A stretch of DNA of 64,000 nt from Microbacterium sp. VKM Ac-2923 (lineage in GTDB: Bacteria; Actinomycetota; Actinomycetes; Actinomycetales; Microbacteriaceae), in assembly GCF_022815605.1 (NCBI RefSeq), contig NZ_JALGRP010000010.1:79799-143798 (forward strand), read 5' to 3'. The notes below the pieces were generated by a model. It was not told where the DNA came from, searched no databases, and was given only the letters and a program-made list of their open reading frames with translations. The translations under genes were made by a program, and so were the position numbers. Shown here one piece after another: positions 1 through 7,905 of this stretch. Position 1 is the stretch's first letter; each line of letters starts with the position of its first letter.

Positions 1-375
1 GGCGGATTCGGCGTGCTCGGCATGATCGTGCTCGGGCTGTTCGGACCGCCCGTGAGCGCCCTGATGTTCGGCGATCCCGCCGCCGCTCCCCTCGGCGTCT
101 GCTTCGCCCTCGGACTCGCCTTCGCGATGTACTCGCTGCGTACATCGATGACCCGGCACGTTCTGTTCCCGGCCGGTGAGCAGACCGCCGTGATGCGCGC
201 CACCCTTGCGGCCACCGTCGTCGGCATCCCCCTCATGGTTGCGGGCGCTGCGCTGTTCGGTCCCCTCGGCGTCGCCGCCGGATACGCACTGACCGAGAGC
301 ATATCCACGGTCTTGCTGGCCTCGCGCACGCTCTCGCGCATGCACGCCCTGGCGCAGGAAGAGACTGCCGCATGA
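1..375 (+). CDS. Polysaccharide flippase, C-terminal fragment (partial)
   Basis: The reading frame is open from the first base, so the gene starts outside the window. The visible 124 residues are very hydrophobic, with three to four predicted membrane segments separated by short basic loops. This fits the last helices of a MATE/MOP-type oligosaccharide flippase (Wzx-like), which would move lipid-linked glycan units across the membrane. The stop overlaps the next start as ATGA, so it is co-translated with the glycosyltransferase that follows, as expected in a surface-glycan operon. With only the C-terminus visible, another polytopic membrane protein cannot be excluded. Confidence 0.6.
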   Translation, partial: GGFGVLGMIVLGLFGPPVSALMFGDPAAAPLGVCFALGLAFAMYSLRTSMTRHVLFPAGEQTAVMRATLAATVVGIPLMVAGAALFGPLGVAAGYALTESISTVLLASRTLSRMHALAQEETAA

Positions 376-1259
376 CCCGTCCGCTCCTGTTCGCCGTGTC
401 GACCCTGGGCCGCCAGGCCCCGTTGCAACGTCTGATCGACTCGGTCGTGCCCCAGCTCGGCCCCGGCGACCGCCTCGCGATCGTCGCGCAGGACAATGCC
501 GAAGACGTTCGTCGGATGGCGGATGCCGCCGACGCGCCCGATCTCATCGTCGTCCGCACCTCGGCTCGCGGCGCATCGCTCGGACGCAACACCGGCATCG
601 ACGCCTTCGTCGATGCCGATGGCGATGCCCTGGTGATGTTCCCCAACGACACCACGTGGTTCCCCCCGGGCAGCGTCGACGCGATCCGGCGTCTAGTCGC
701 CGATGCTCCCGGTGGGGCGGTGACCGTGTCCACCGAGATCGGCCCGCGCTTCGTCCTGCCCGCCCCGGGGACACCGCTCGGTATCGAGACGGTCTGGCAA
801 GTGATCGAGATGAGCCTCGTCGTCCGCCTCGGTATCCTCCGCCGCATCGGCGGGTTCGACGTGACGATCGGCACAGGGGCCGCAAGTCCCTGGCAGGCCG
901 GCGAGGTGACCGATCTGCTGATGCGCGCTCTCGCGGCAGAGCCGCGTCTCGCGGATTCATTCGTCTGGACGGCCGCTGACGATGTCGCCATCGGCGGCAT
1001 CCCCGAGACCTCCGGTCTCGACCCCCGCGAGCGCCGCCGCAAGCTTCGCGCCTACGGCCGGGGCGTCGGTCGCGTCCTCGCCCGGCATCCTTTCCCGGTG
1101 TGGCATCGTTGGGGCTTCGTCGCTGCGGGTCTCGTGATCGGTGTCCGCCGCGGTAGCGAGTACCGCCCGGTCGACGGACTGACGGCGTTCGTCGGGCGCC
1201 TCGAGGGAGTCACGGGGCGCACGTTCGGCACCGCCGAGGTCACTGCGGTGTCGCGCTGA
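372..1259 (+). CDS. Glycosyltransferase family 2 protein
   Basis: A 295-residue GT-A fold type protein. The N-terminus (FAVSTLGR near residues 7-14) resembles the family 2 nucleotide-sugar entry strand. GRNTGIDAF near 72-80 matches the conserved 'G.aRN.gi' segment. The metal-binding region reads FPNDTTW rather than a plain DxD, a common variant. It overlaps the upstream flippase gene by 4 bp and is probably in the same transcript. It most likely adds one sugar of the surface polysaccharide; donor and acceptor cannot be read from sequence. ATG start chosen because of the ATGA overlap. Confidence 0.8.
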   Translation: MTRPLLFAVSTLGRQAPLQRLIDSVVPQLGPGDRLAIVAQDNAEDVRRMADAADAPDLIVVRTSARGASLGRNTGIDAFVDADGDALVMFPNDTTWFPPGSVDAIRRLVADAPGGAVTVSTEIGPRFVLPAPGTPLGIETVWQVIEMSLVVRLGILRRIGGFDVTIGTGAASPWQAGEVTDLLMRALAAEPRLADSFVWTAADDVAIGGIPETSGLDPRERRRKLRAYGRGVGRVLARHPFPVWHRWGFVAAGLVIGVRRGSEYRPVDGLTAFVGRLEGVTGRTFGTAEVTAVSR

Positions 1260-1401
1260 CGGCCAGCATCGCCGCGATGAGAGCGGCCTGGACCCCGACG
1301 GTCACTACCGCCCCCTCCGCTGCAATGTGCGCGAGGGCCTGAGCCCGTAGGGTCTCCGGAGGTCCTCGCCGTCACCGGCACGCGTGACCGGGCGGCCTGC
1401 C

Positions 1402-1407
1402 TATAGT
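1402..1407 (+). promoter_or_regulatory. Leaderless-type -10 box (TATAGT)
   Basis: TATAGT ends six bases before the in-frame GTG at 1414. This is the spacing expected if transcription starts at the start codon, and it is the reason for choosing 1414 over the GTG at 1384. Confidence 0.55.
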
Positions 1408-1413
1408 CGAAGG

Positions 1414-3651
1414 GTGCTGTCCGCTCTTCGTTCGCGCGTGCGCGCCGCGCGCGACCTGCCGTTCCTCAGGCCCCTCGTCGCTCGAGCCGACCGCGTCTGG
1501 TGGGCCCGCGTGATCCAGCGGGCGGGCATCGTCGACCTGAATTACGTGCGCGCTCAGGTGGGCCGCCCGCTGAGCGAGGCTGCGGCTGTCCGCCTCTACG
1601 TCTCCGGCGGATACCGACGCGGTCTGCGCCTGTCGCCCCTCTTCGTCGACACCGCGGTGGGCGATCATCTCCCCGAGGCCTGGCGGGTTCCCGCGCTCTA
1701 TGCCTTTTTGGTCGCCGATCCGCGGGGGTTGCAGGTGAGTCCCCTGTGGGACGCCGTGGCGTACGGCGCGGCACACCCCGACGCGTGGGATGCCCCTGGT
1801 GGACCCCTCGGCCACGCATGGCGGCGCCGCGAAACACACTCCCTTCCCCTCGGACCGGGAGCCACGCCTTCCGACACACCGTGGCCGGTGCTGTCGCGGG
1901 TCATCGTCGGAGCGACCGAGCTCGCCCGTCGAGGCGGGGAAGTGGCTGCGACTCGTGGGGCGACGCCGCTCGCGTACGAGATGATCGTCGCACTCGGACC
2001 GGAGGAGTGGGACTTCGACGAGTCCCTCGCGGAAGCCGTCTCCTTCGCCGCCACGCCCCACCAGGGCGCCGCCATCGCGGTGATGGACGACCGGGCCGAG
2101 GATTGGATGTTGGCGTCATTGCTGGCTGCGGGCTCCCCTCGCGTGCGCATCAGTCGGCGTCGTCACGACGACGCCAGCCAGGCCTTGGACGAACTCGTCC
2201 GCTCCTCCCTGGCGGACATCGTCGTCGTCCGCGGACCGAACGAGACGCTCACCGCTCGGGATGCCGAGCGTCTCGCTGCCCTGGTGCGGGCGTCGCCAGC
2301 CCAGACGCACATCGGCCCGGTGTGGCGGGACGGAGACGGCACTCTCGCCGCGGTCGGCTCGACCGGCGAGGGTCGTTTTCTCGCCGGTCACCCGGTCGAG
2401 GATCTCGCGCCCTTCGGCGATGCCCTGACTCTCGAGGTGCCGGCCCTCGCCGGCTCGACGTTCGCAACCCGCCGATCGGACATCGACGCGCTGCTGCGGG
2501 GAGCCGATCCCGCCTCCGCATTGACGGGCACCGCCGTCGTCGCACTCGGCGTCGAGTCTCGAACGCGCTCGGCGGCTGGTCCGCCGTCTCCCGCCCCCCT
2601 CGAAGGCAACGCCGACGAACTGGTTCGGCGCGCGGGATGGGAGCGGGTCTCGCAGGGGCCGCAGCCTCGCATCCGTAGACCGGCGCGATCATCTACCCTC
2701 GCCGACGGCACGACGGTTCCGGTGCTGCGGTGGGCACTACGCACCGCAGCACCGGTGGGCCCCCGCGCCGAGGGGTGGGGCGACACCCATTTCGCTCGCG
2801 CTCTTGCGGCTGCACTCCGCCGGCTCGGCCAGGAGGTCGTGATCGACTCATACGCGGCACGGAACCGCGCGACACGTCATCTCGACGACGTGACCGTGGC
2901 CCTCCGCGGACCGGAGCCTCTCGAAGCCTCCCCATACGGCGTCTCGCTTCTGTGGATCATCAGCCATCCCGACCAGATCACTGCCACCGATACGCGGGGC
3001 TTCGACCGGGTTTTCGCCGCGTCTGCTCCCTGGGCACGGGCTACCGGCAACGAGCTCGGTGTGCGAATCGACCCTCTCCTCCAGTGCACGGATGCGACTC
3101 GGTTCCGTCCCGCTGGTCGCGACCGGGGCCGCGACATCCTTTTCGTCGGCACGGCGCGGGGGATCCTCCGTCCCTCTGTAGTCGAGCCCATCCGCGCGGG
3201 TATTCCGGTCGACGTGATAGGACCGGACTGGCGCGGCTGGATCCCGGCGTCTCGCATCCGCGCGACGGGGATTGCCAATGACGAGCTTCCGGCGCTGTAC
3301 GAGGCTGCGGGAGTGGTGCTGAATGACCACTGGCCCGCAATGCAGGAACGCGGCTTCATCGGCAACCGCCTGTTCGATGTGGTGGCGGCCGGCGGTCGCG
3401 CGATCAGCGACCACGTCGAGGGGATCGACGGCCTCTTCGGCGGAGCCGTGCGCACGTGGGACACGGTTTCCGAGCTCATCGGCATGCTGTCCGGCGAGCT
3501 GGACGACGCATTCCCCTCCACGGGAGACCTGGATGCCATCTCGGCGCACATCCGCGCCGAGCATTCCTTCGATGCTCGCGCCCGCACCCTCCTCGACGCC
3601 GCTCTGAGGGCTCGTCGGACGCGCCGCGGGACGTCTCATGCGACACGATGA
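1414..3651 (+). CDS. Large glycosyltransferase with CgeB-like C-terminal domain
   Basis: 745 residues from the GTG six bases downstream of a TATAGT box; the frame stays open back to 1384. The N-terminal ~150 residues form a tryptophan- and arginine-rich domain seen in actinobacterial surface-glycan enzymes. A middle domain lacks clear motifs. The C-terminal ~320 residues look like a GT-B/CgeB-type transferase: ILFVGTARGILRP, then LPALYEAAGVVLNDHW, and a 'GFIGNRLFDVVAAGG' donor-site segment. Likely a cytoplasmic transferase for the polysaccharide of this locus. Substrate unknown. The N-terminal two thirds may carry a second, degenerate catalytic domain. Confidence 0.75.
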   Translation: MLSALRSRVRAARDLPFLRPLVARADRVWWARVIQRAGIVDLNYVRAQVGRPLSEAAAVRLYVSGGYRRGLRLSPLFVDTAVGDHLPEAWRVPALYAFLVADPRGLQVSPLWDAVAYGAAHPDAWDAPGGPLGHAWRRRETHSLPLGPGATPSDTPWPVLSRVIVGATELARRGGEVAATRGATPLAYEMIVALGPEEWDFDESLAEAVSFAATPHQGAAIAVMDDRAEDWMLASLLAAGSPRVRISRRRHDDASQALDELVRSSLADIVVVRGPNETLTARDAERLAALVRASPAQTHIGPVWRDGDGTLAAVGSTGEGRFLAGHPVEDLAPFGDALTLEVPALAGSTFATRRSDIDALLRGADPASALTGTAVVALGVESRTRSAAGPPSPAPLEGNADELVRRAGWERVSQGPQPRIRRPARSSTLADGTTVPVLRWALRTAAPVGPRAEGWGDTHFARALAAALRRLGQEVVIDSYAARNRATRHLDDVTVALRGPEPLEASPYGVSLLWIISHPDQITATDTRGFDRVFAASAPWARATGNELGVRIDPLLQCTDATRFRPAGRDRGRDILFVGTARGILRPSVVEPIRAGIPVDVIGPDWRGWIPASRIRATGIANDELPALYEAAGVVLNDHWPAMQERGFIGNRLFDVVAAGGRAISDHVEGIDGLFGGAVRTWDTVSELIGMLSGELDDAFPSTGDLDAISAHIRAEHSFDARARTLLDAALRARRTRRGTSHATR

Positions 3652-3657
3652 GGCTGG

Positions 3658-3663
3658 CAGAAT
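3658..3663 (+). promoter_or_regulatory. Possible -10 box (CAGAAT) for the gtrA-like gene
   Basis: CAGAAT ends seven bases before the ATG at 3671. An overlapping TAGAAT at 3663-3668 is too close to the start to use. The preceding gene ends only 19 bp upstream, so this would be an internal promoter. Confidence 0.35.
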
Positions 3664-3670
3664 AGAATCC

Positions 3671-4111
3671 ATGCCCTCGGAGACCCCCTCATCGCGCGGC
3701 GGTGTCTTCTCCGGTATCTGGTCGTCGAGCCTCGTCCGATACCTCGTCATGGGCGGACTGTCGTTCGCCTTCGACTTCGGACTCCTCTTCGTGCTGTACG
3801 ACGTTGCAGGCGTACCGCTCGCTATCGCGACACCGACGGCTTTCCTGGCGAGCTTCGTCGTGACGTACACGCTGCAGCGGCTGTTCGCTTTCCGCGCGAG
3901 CGACGCCGTCGCTCCGAGCGTTGTCCGCTACGCCCTGCTCGTCCTCCTCAACACCGCGCTCACCACGGGGATCGTCGCCCTCGCCGACTCGGTGGGGTGG
4001 TCTTGGGCGGTGGGCAAAGTCGTCGCGGTCGCGGTGACGACCGTGGGCAACTACTTCGCATATCGCTATTGGGTGTTCGCCCGTCCGAAAGGTTCTCCGA
4101 CGCATGTATAA
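3671..4111 (+). CDS. GtrA family membrane protein
   Basis: 146 residues with four predicted membrane helices, the usual length and topology of GtrA/DPMS-related proteins. Family landmarks include FRYL-like 'VRYLVMGGLSFAFDF' near the N-terminus and a C-terminal 'NYFAYRYWVF', close to the family's 'F..nr.wvF' ending. GtrA-type proteins are thought to help move polyprenyl-phosphate-linked sugars across the membrane. The next gene is a polyprenyl-phosphate-type glycosyltransferase overlapping by 8 bp, the classic partner. ATG 3671 is preferred to the upstream frame extension at 3638, which overlaps the previous gene. Confidence 0.85.
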   Translation: MPSETPSSRGGVFSGIWSSSLVRYLVMGGLSFAFDFGLLFVLYDVAGVPLAIATPTAFLASFVVTYTLQRLFAFRASDAVAPSVVRYALLVLLNTALTTGIVALADSVGWSWAVGKVVAVAVTTVGNYFAYRYWVFARPKGSPTHV

Positions 4112-5066
4112 AGGCGCCATCGTCGCCGCGGTCGTTCCCGCGTACAAAGAAGAGAAAATGATCGCCCGCGTCATCGAGACCATGCCGGCGTTCGTCGATC
4201 ATATTGTGATCGTGGATGACTGCAGCCCCGACGACACCAGTGGTGCCGTGACTCGCGCAGACGACGGCCGAGTCACGCTCATTCGTCACGAGGTGAATCA
4301 GGGCGTCGGGGGTGCCATCATCACCGGTCATCGCACCGCGCTCGAGCTGGGCAGCGACGTCAACGTCATCATGGCCGGAGACGCTCAGATGGACCCGGAG
4401 TATCTTCCCGCCCTCCTCGACAGAGTCGTCGAGGATGGGTACGGCTTCGCCAAGGCCAATCGCTTCTATTCCCCCGAGTCGTTCACGGGAATGCCGGGCT
4501 ACCGCGTGTTCGGCAATATCGCCCTGTCTTTCATCACGAAGCTTTCGTCGGGGTACTGGAATCTGTTCGACCCGCAGAACGGCTACACAGCCATCCGATC
4601 CGACGCGTTGCGCCGAGTGCCCCTTGATCGGGTAGCCAAGCGGTACAGCTTCGAGAACGACCTGCTCATCCACCTCAACATCCTTCAGGTGTCCGCCGTC
4701 GACGTGCCCATCCCGGCGGTGTACGGCGACGAGGTCTCCAGCATCCGGCTCGGCAAGGTGATCCCCGAGCTCCTCCACCGTCTGACGGTCGGCTTCTGGC
4801 ACCGCATCTGGTACCGCTACGTATTGTGGTCGTTCTCGCCCATCGCCCTGTTGTTGTTCCTCGGGCTGCTCTTCCTCGGTTTCGGACTGGTCGTCACGAT
4901 TTGGCTGTTCTTCCAGATCCTCGGATCCGCCATCGCGACGGCGGCGACGGTGATGTTGGCGGCACTTCCACTCATGTTGGGGACGCAACTGCTCATCAGC
5001 GCTTTGCAACTCGATATCCAGGCGACGCCTTCCACGCCGGAGCATGCGCCCTTCATCGCACGCTGA
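4104..5066 (+). CDS. Polyprenyl-phosphate-type glycosyltransferase (GT2, DPM1-like)
   Basis: 320 residues. The GT2 core shows VVPAYKEEKMIARVI (nucleotide site), IVDDCSPDDT, and MAGDAQMDPEYL, where GDAQMD is the DxD-type metal site of the DPM1/UgtP branch. Two hydrophobic segments at ~235-290 anchor the C-terminus in the membrane. Such enzymes load a sugar on undecaprenyl or decaprenyl phosphate. It overlaps the gtrA-like gene by 8 bp, supporting a lipid-linked sugar transfer pair. The ATG at 4104 has only a weak ribosome site, consistent with translational coupling. Confidence 0.85.
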   Translation: MYKGAIVAAVVPAYKEEKMIARVIETMPAFVDHIVIVDDCSPDDTSGAVTRADDGRVTLIRHEVNQGVGGAIITGHRTALELGSDVNVIMAGDAQMDPEYLPALLDRVVEDGYGFAKANRFYSPESFTGMPGYRVFGNIALSFITKLSSGYWNLFDPQNGYTAIRSDALRRVPLDRVAKRYSFENDLLIHLNILQVSAVDVPIPAVYGDEVSSIRLGKVIPELLHRLTVGFWHRIWYRYVLWSFSPIALLLFLGLLFLGFGLVVTIWLFFQILGSAIATAATVMLAALPLMLGTQLLISALQLDIQATPSTPEHAPFIAR

Positions 5067-5081
5067 CGATCAGACAAACGA

Positions 5082-5119
5082 AAAGGCCTCCGGGACGCGT
5101 GTGCGCCCCGGAGGCCTTT
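5082..5119. terminator. Bidirectional terminator between convergent genes
   Basis: A perfect 13-bp stem (AAAGGCCTCCGGG with its complement) around a 12-base loop. T-rich flanks lie on both strands (TTTCGTT on +, TTTTCGTTTG on -). It lies between two convergent genes and can end both transcripts. Confidence 0.9.
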
Positions 5120-5131
5120 CGTTGGATAAGG

Positions 5132-6145
5132 TCAGCCGGCGAATGCCGTCTCCGTCGTACGTACGAGGCGCCCCTCATCGTGGGCGGACTGCAGCGAAGC
5201 TTCGACGACACGCAGCACGTGGACGGCCTCCCGCATCGTCGAAAGCGTCGTCGTCGCACCGTTCACGGCATCACGGAACGCCTCCAACTCCGCCCGCAAC
5301 GGCTCGCGCTTGGGAAAAGCGAACCGCGTGACGTCGCCCTCGGAGACTCCACGGAAGGTGGAAACCGACTCCCACTCCAGCGCCGCGGTGCCATTTCGGT
5401 GCAGAGTGAGGTCCGCCGTCGCGGTGTCGGCGATGAAAGTACCCCGCTCACCCGTGACGACGGTGACGCGCTCCTTCATCGGACTCAGCCAGTTGATGAG
5501 GTGGTTGACCACAGCACCGTCGGTCAGGCGACCGGAGATCGCAATCATGTCTTCGAACGAGCGGCCGCTCTGAAAAGCCGTCTGCGCCGACACCGCGGCA
5601 TACCGCGACTGTGCCACCCATGCGGTGAGGTCGATGTCGTGGGTGGCGAGATCCTTGGCCACGCCGACGTCACCGATACGCGCCGGGAACGTGCTCTGGC
5701 GGCGGGTGGCGATCTGATACACGTCACCAATCTCGCCCTCGGCAAGTCGAGCGCGCAGCTGCTGGAGAGCGGGGTTGAAGCGTTCGACGTGACCGACCGC
5801 ACCAACGAGTCCGCGGGATTCGAAGAGATCGGCGAGCGCCTGTCCCTCCTCGGAACTGTCGGCGATGGGCTTCTCGACGAGCACGTTCACGTCCGCTTCG
5901 GCGAGCGCTCCGGCCGCCGCGGCGTGGAAACGCGTCGGGACGGCAACCACCGCGATGTCGAGGCCGGCGGCTGCGAGCGCATCGACATCGGGCAGCACCG
6001 TGAGACCGCCCGCAACACCGTGCGGGTCGCCTGCCGGGTCTGCCACGGCGACCAGCTCGACGCCGTCGATCTCGCGCAGCAGACGGGCGTGGTGACGCCC
6101 CATCATCCCCAGTCCGAGCAGACCGGCGCGCAACACGGCGGTCAT
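5132..6145 (-). CDS. Gfo/Idh/MocA oxidoreductase, sugar-nucleotide dehydrogenase type
   Basis: 337 residues. An N-terminal Rossmann fold (GLLGLGMMGRHHARLL, ~8-23), the EKPIAD hinge motif (~91-96) and a C-terminal Gfo/Idh domain with KDLATHDIDLT, whose His is the usual catalytic residue. This resembles WlbA/WbpB-type enzymes that oxidise the 3-OH of a UDP-2-acetamido uronate or hexose. It overlaps the aminotransferase stop by 4 bp and is third in a three-gene operon with an aminotransferase and an acetyltransferase. Together they fit 3-oxidation, 3-amination and N-acetylation. The exact sugar is inferred. Confidence 0.8.
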   Translation of the reverse strand: MTAVLRAGLLGLGMMGRHHARLLREIDGVELVAVADPAGDPHGVAGGLTVLPDVDALAAAGLDIAVVAVPTRFHAAAAGALAEADVNVLVEKPIADSSEEGQALADLFESRGLVGAVGHVERFNPALQQLRARLAEGEIGDVYQIATRRQSTFPARIGDVGVAKDLATHDIDLTAWVAQSRYAAVSAQTAFQSGRSFEDMIAISGRLTDGAVVNHLINWLSPMKERVTVVTGERGTFIADTATADLTLHRNGTAALEWESVSTFRGVSEGDVTRFAFPKREPLRAELEAFRDAVNGATTTLSTMREAVHVLRVVEASLQSAHDEGRLVRTTETAFAG

Positions 6146-7239
6146 GCGCCCGCTCCCGTCACGGCCGTCACGGCTTCGACGATGCGTTCCAGATCATCGT
6201 CGCTCAGCGACGGGTGCACGGGGAGCGAGACGACTTCGCTCGCCGCGCGCTCGGTCTGGGGCAAGTCGAGTCCGGGCGCGTAGCCCGCGAGCGACGGCAA
6301 TCGGTGATTCGGGATCGGGTAGTACACGCCGCTCCCCACCTGATGCTCCTCGCGCAGGGCCCTCACGAATCCGTCGCGACCTTCCGGGACACGGACGGTG
6401 TACTGGTGGTAGACGTGGTGAGCGCCGTCTGCCACGACTGGCGTGATCACTCCCGATAGGTGGGCGTCGAGAAAAGCCGCGTTGTCGCGGCGCTTCTGGG
6501 TCCACGCATCGACCTTCGTCAGCTGAACGCGTCCGATGGCTGCGTGTAGATCCGTCATCCGTGCGTTGAAGCCCACGATCTCGTTCTCGTACTGCCGCTC
6601 CATGCCCTGATTGCGCAGGAGCCGCAGCATGCGCGCGATCTCGGGGTTGCCCGCAGTCACCATGCCGCCCTCCCCGCTGGTCATGTTCTTCGTCGGGTAC
6701 AGCGAGAACATGGTGAAGGATCCAAAGGAGCCGACCGGTCGTCCCTGCAATTTCGCTCCGTGCGCCTGTGCCGCGTCCTCGAACAACATGAGGCCGTGCC
6801 GCTCGGCGAGAGCACCCAACCTCACCATGTCGGCCGGGTGCCCATACAGGTGAACGGGCATGATCGCGCGCGTCCGCGGGGTGATTGCCGCCTCGACGCT
6901 CGCGACGTCGAGGGTGAAGCTGACAGGGTCGATGTCGGCGAACACCGGGGTCGCCCCCGTGAGTGCGACGGAGTTGCCGGTGGCGGCGAACGTGAACGAT
7001 GGCACGATGACCTCGTCGCCCGGACCGACGCCGCACGCCAGCAACCCCAGGTGAAGTCCCGATGTGCCCGAGTTCACGGCGACGGTCTCGCGCCCACCGA
7101 CGAAGTGGGCGGCGAACTCGCGTTCGAAAGCCGCCACCTCCGGGCCCTGGGCGATCATGCCGCTTCGCAGCACGCGGTCGACGGCGGCACGCTCGTCGTC
7201 GCCGATGAGGGGCTTAGCCGCGGGAATGAGATCAGGCAC
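6142..7239 (-). CDS. DegT/DnrJ/EryC1/StrS sugar aminotransferase
   Basis: 365 residues from the GTG at 7239. That start has AAGGAGG seven bases upstream and overlaps the acetyltransferase stop by 8 bp; longer upstream frames are rejected. It is a PLP enzyme of fold type I, with NSGTSGLHLGL (~56-66), FEDAAQAHGA (~153-162) and Lys184 in SLYPTKNMTSGEGG as the Schiff-base lysine. It should transaminate a 3-keto UDP-sugar. Neighbouring dehydrogenase and N-acetyltransferase genes support a role like WbpE/WlbC. Length and motifs are normal for the family. Confidence 0.85.
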   Translation of the reverse strand: MPDLIPAAKPLIGDDERAAVDRVLRSGMIAQGPEVAAFEREFAAHFVGGRETVAVNSGTSGLHLGLLACGVGPGDEVIVPSFTFAATGNSVALTGATPVFADIDPVSFTLDVASVEAAITPRTRAIMPVHLYGHPADMVRLGALAERHGLMLFEDAAQAHGAKLQGRPVGSFGSFTMFSLYPTKNMTSGEGGMVTAGNPEIARMLRLLRNQGMERQYENEIVGFNARMTDLHAAIGRVQLTKVDAWTQKRRDNAAFLDAHLSGVITPVVADGAHHVYHQYTVRVPEGRDGFVRALREEHQVGSGVYYPIPNHRLPSLAGYAPGLDLPQTERAASEVVSLPVHPSLSDDDLERIVEAVTAVTGAGA

Positions 7240-7855
7240 GGGTTTCCTCCTTGAGTGCGCCGTCAGACTCGATGAATCGGGCGCCGGTGCGCGGACACAC
7301 CCACGATTCACCCTTTTTCTCGAGCGGAAGGCCCGCGGGCCCGACCCACCCGATGCGTCGTGCCGGCACTCCGGCGACGAGCGCAAAGTCGGGAACGTCT
7401 TTGGTGACGACGGCGCCCGCGGCAACGGTCGCCCAACGGCCGACCACCACGGGCGCGACACAGGTCGCTCGAGCCCCGATGGACGCCCCCTCCCGCACAG
7501 TCACCCCCACCGGGGTCCAGTCCGAGGCTGATTTCGGGCTACCGTCCGGGTTGACTGCACGCGGGTAGGTGTCATTGGTGAACACGACGGCGGGGCCGAC
7601 GAAGACTCCGCTCTCCAGACGAGCGGGCTCGTAGACCAAGGCATAGTTCTGAATCTTGCAGCCGTCGCCCACGACAACGCCCGAGCCGATGTAAGCACCA
7701 CGGCCGATGACGCAGTTCTCACCGATGACCGCGCCCTCACGAACTTGCGCGAGATGCCAGACGGAGGAGCCCGCACCGATTGTCGAGCCCGAGACGTCGG
7801 CTGACGGATCGATGCGTGCGGAAGCCGCCGAGGCGGGCTCAGAAATCGCAGACAT
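7232..7855 (-). CDS. Hexapeptide-repeat sugar N-acetyltransferase (WbpD/WlbB-like)
   Basis: 207 residues of left-handed beta-helix acyltransferase. Hexapeptide repeats run from ~IGAGSSVWHLAQVREGAVIG to ~VVGRWATVAAGAVVTKDV. PAVVFTND near the centre and AGVPARRIGWV near the C-terminus are typical of UDP-3-amino-sugar N-acetyltransferases. ATG 7855 is chosen over the longer frame because a TAGACT -10 box lies eight bases upstream. First gene of the minus-strand operon with the aminotransferase (8-bp overlap) and dehydrogenase. Confidence 0.85.
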   Translation of the reverse strand: MSAISEPASAASARIDPSADVSGSTIGAGSSVWHLAQVREGAVIGENCVIGRGAYIGSGVVVGDGCKIQNYALVYEPARLESGVFVGPAVVFTNDTYPRAVNPDGSPKSASDWTPVGVTVREGASIGARATCVAPVVVGRWATVAAGAVVTKDVPDFALVAGVPARRIGWVGPAGLPLEKKGESWVCPRTGARFIESDGALKEETRA

Positions 7856-7863
7856 AGGTATTG

Positions 7864-7869
7864 AGTCTA
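7864..7869 (-). promoter_or_regulatory. -10 box (TAGACT), leaderless type
   Basis: TAGACT on the minus strand, eight bases before ATG 7855. It is back-to-back with the plus-strand box at 7894-7899, so the 50-bp divergent spacer contains both promoters. Confidence 0.6.
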
Positions 7870-7893
7870 CCGGGCAGGTCTGTGCGACCCCCG

Positions 7894-7899
7894 TAGGAT
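7894..7899 (+). promoter_or_regulatory. -10 box (TAGGAT), leaderless type
   Basis: TAGGAT six bases before GTG 7906. It sets the start of the DUF2142-type gene and faces away from the TAGACT box of the divergent operon. Confidence 0.6.
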
Positions 7900-7905
7900 C
7901 GACGC

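Noticed and set aside
1260..1340. A possible 21-residue hydrophobic peptide on the minus strand with a GGAGG-like site
   Set aside because: Too short, no promoter or conserved context; could be chance in GC-rich DNA.
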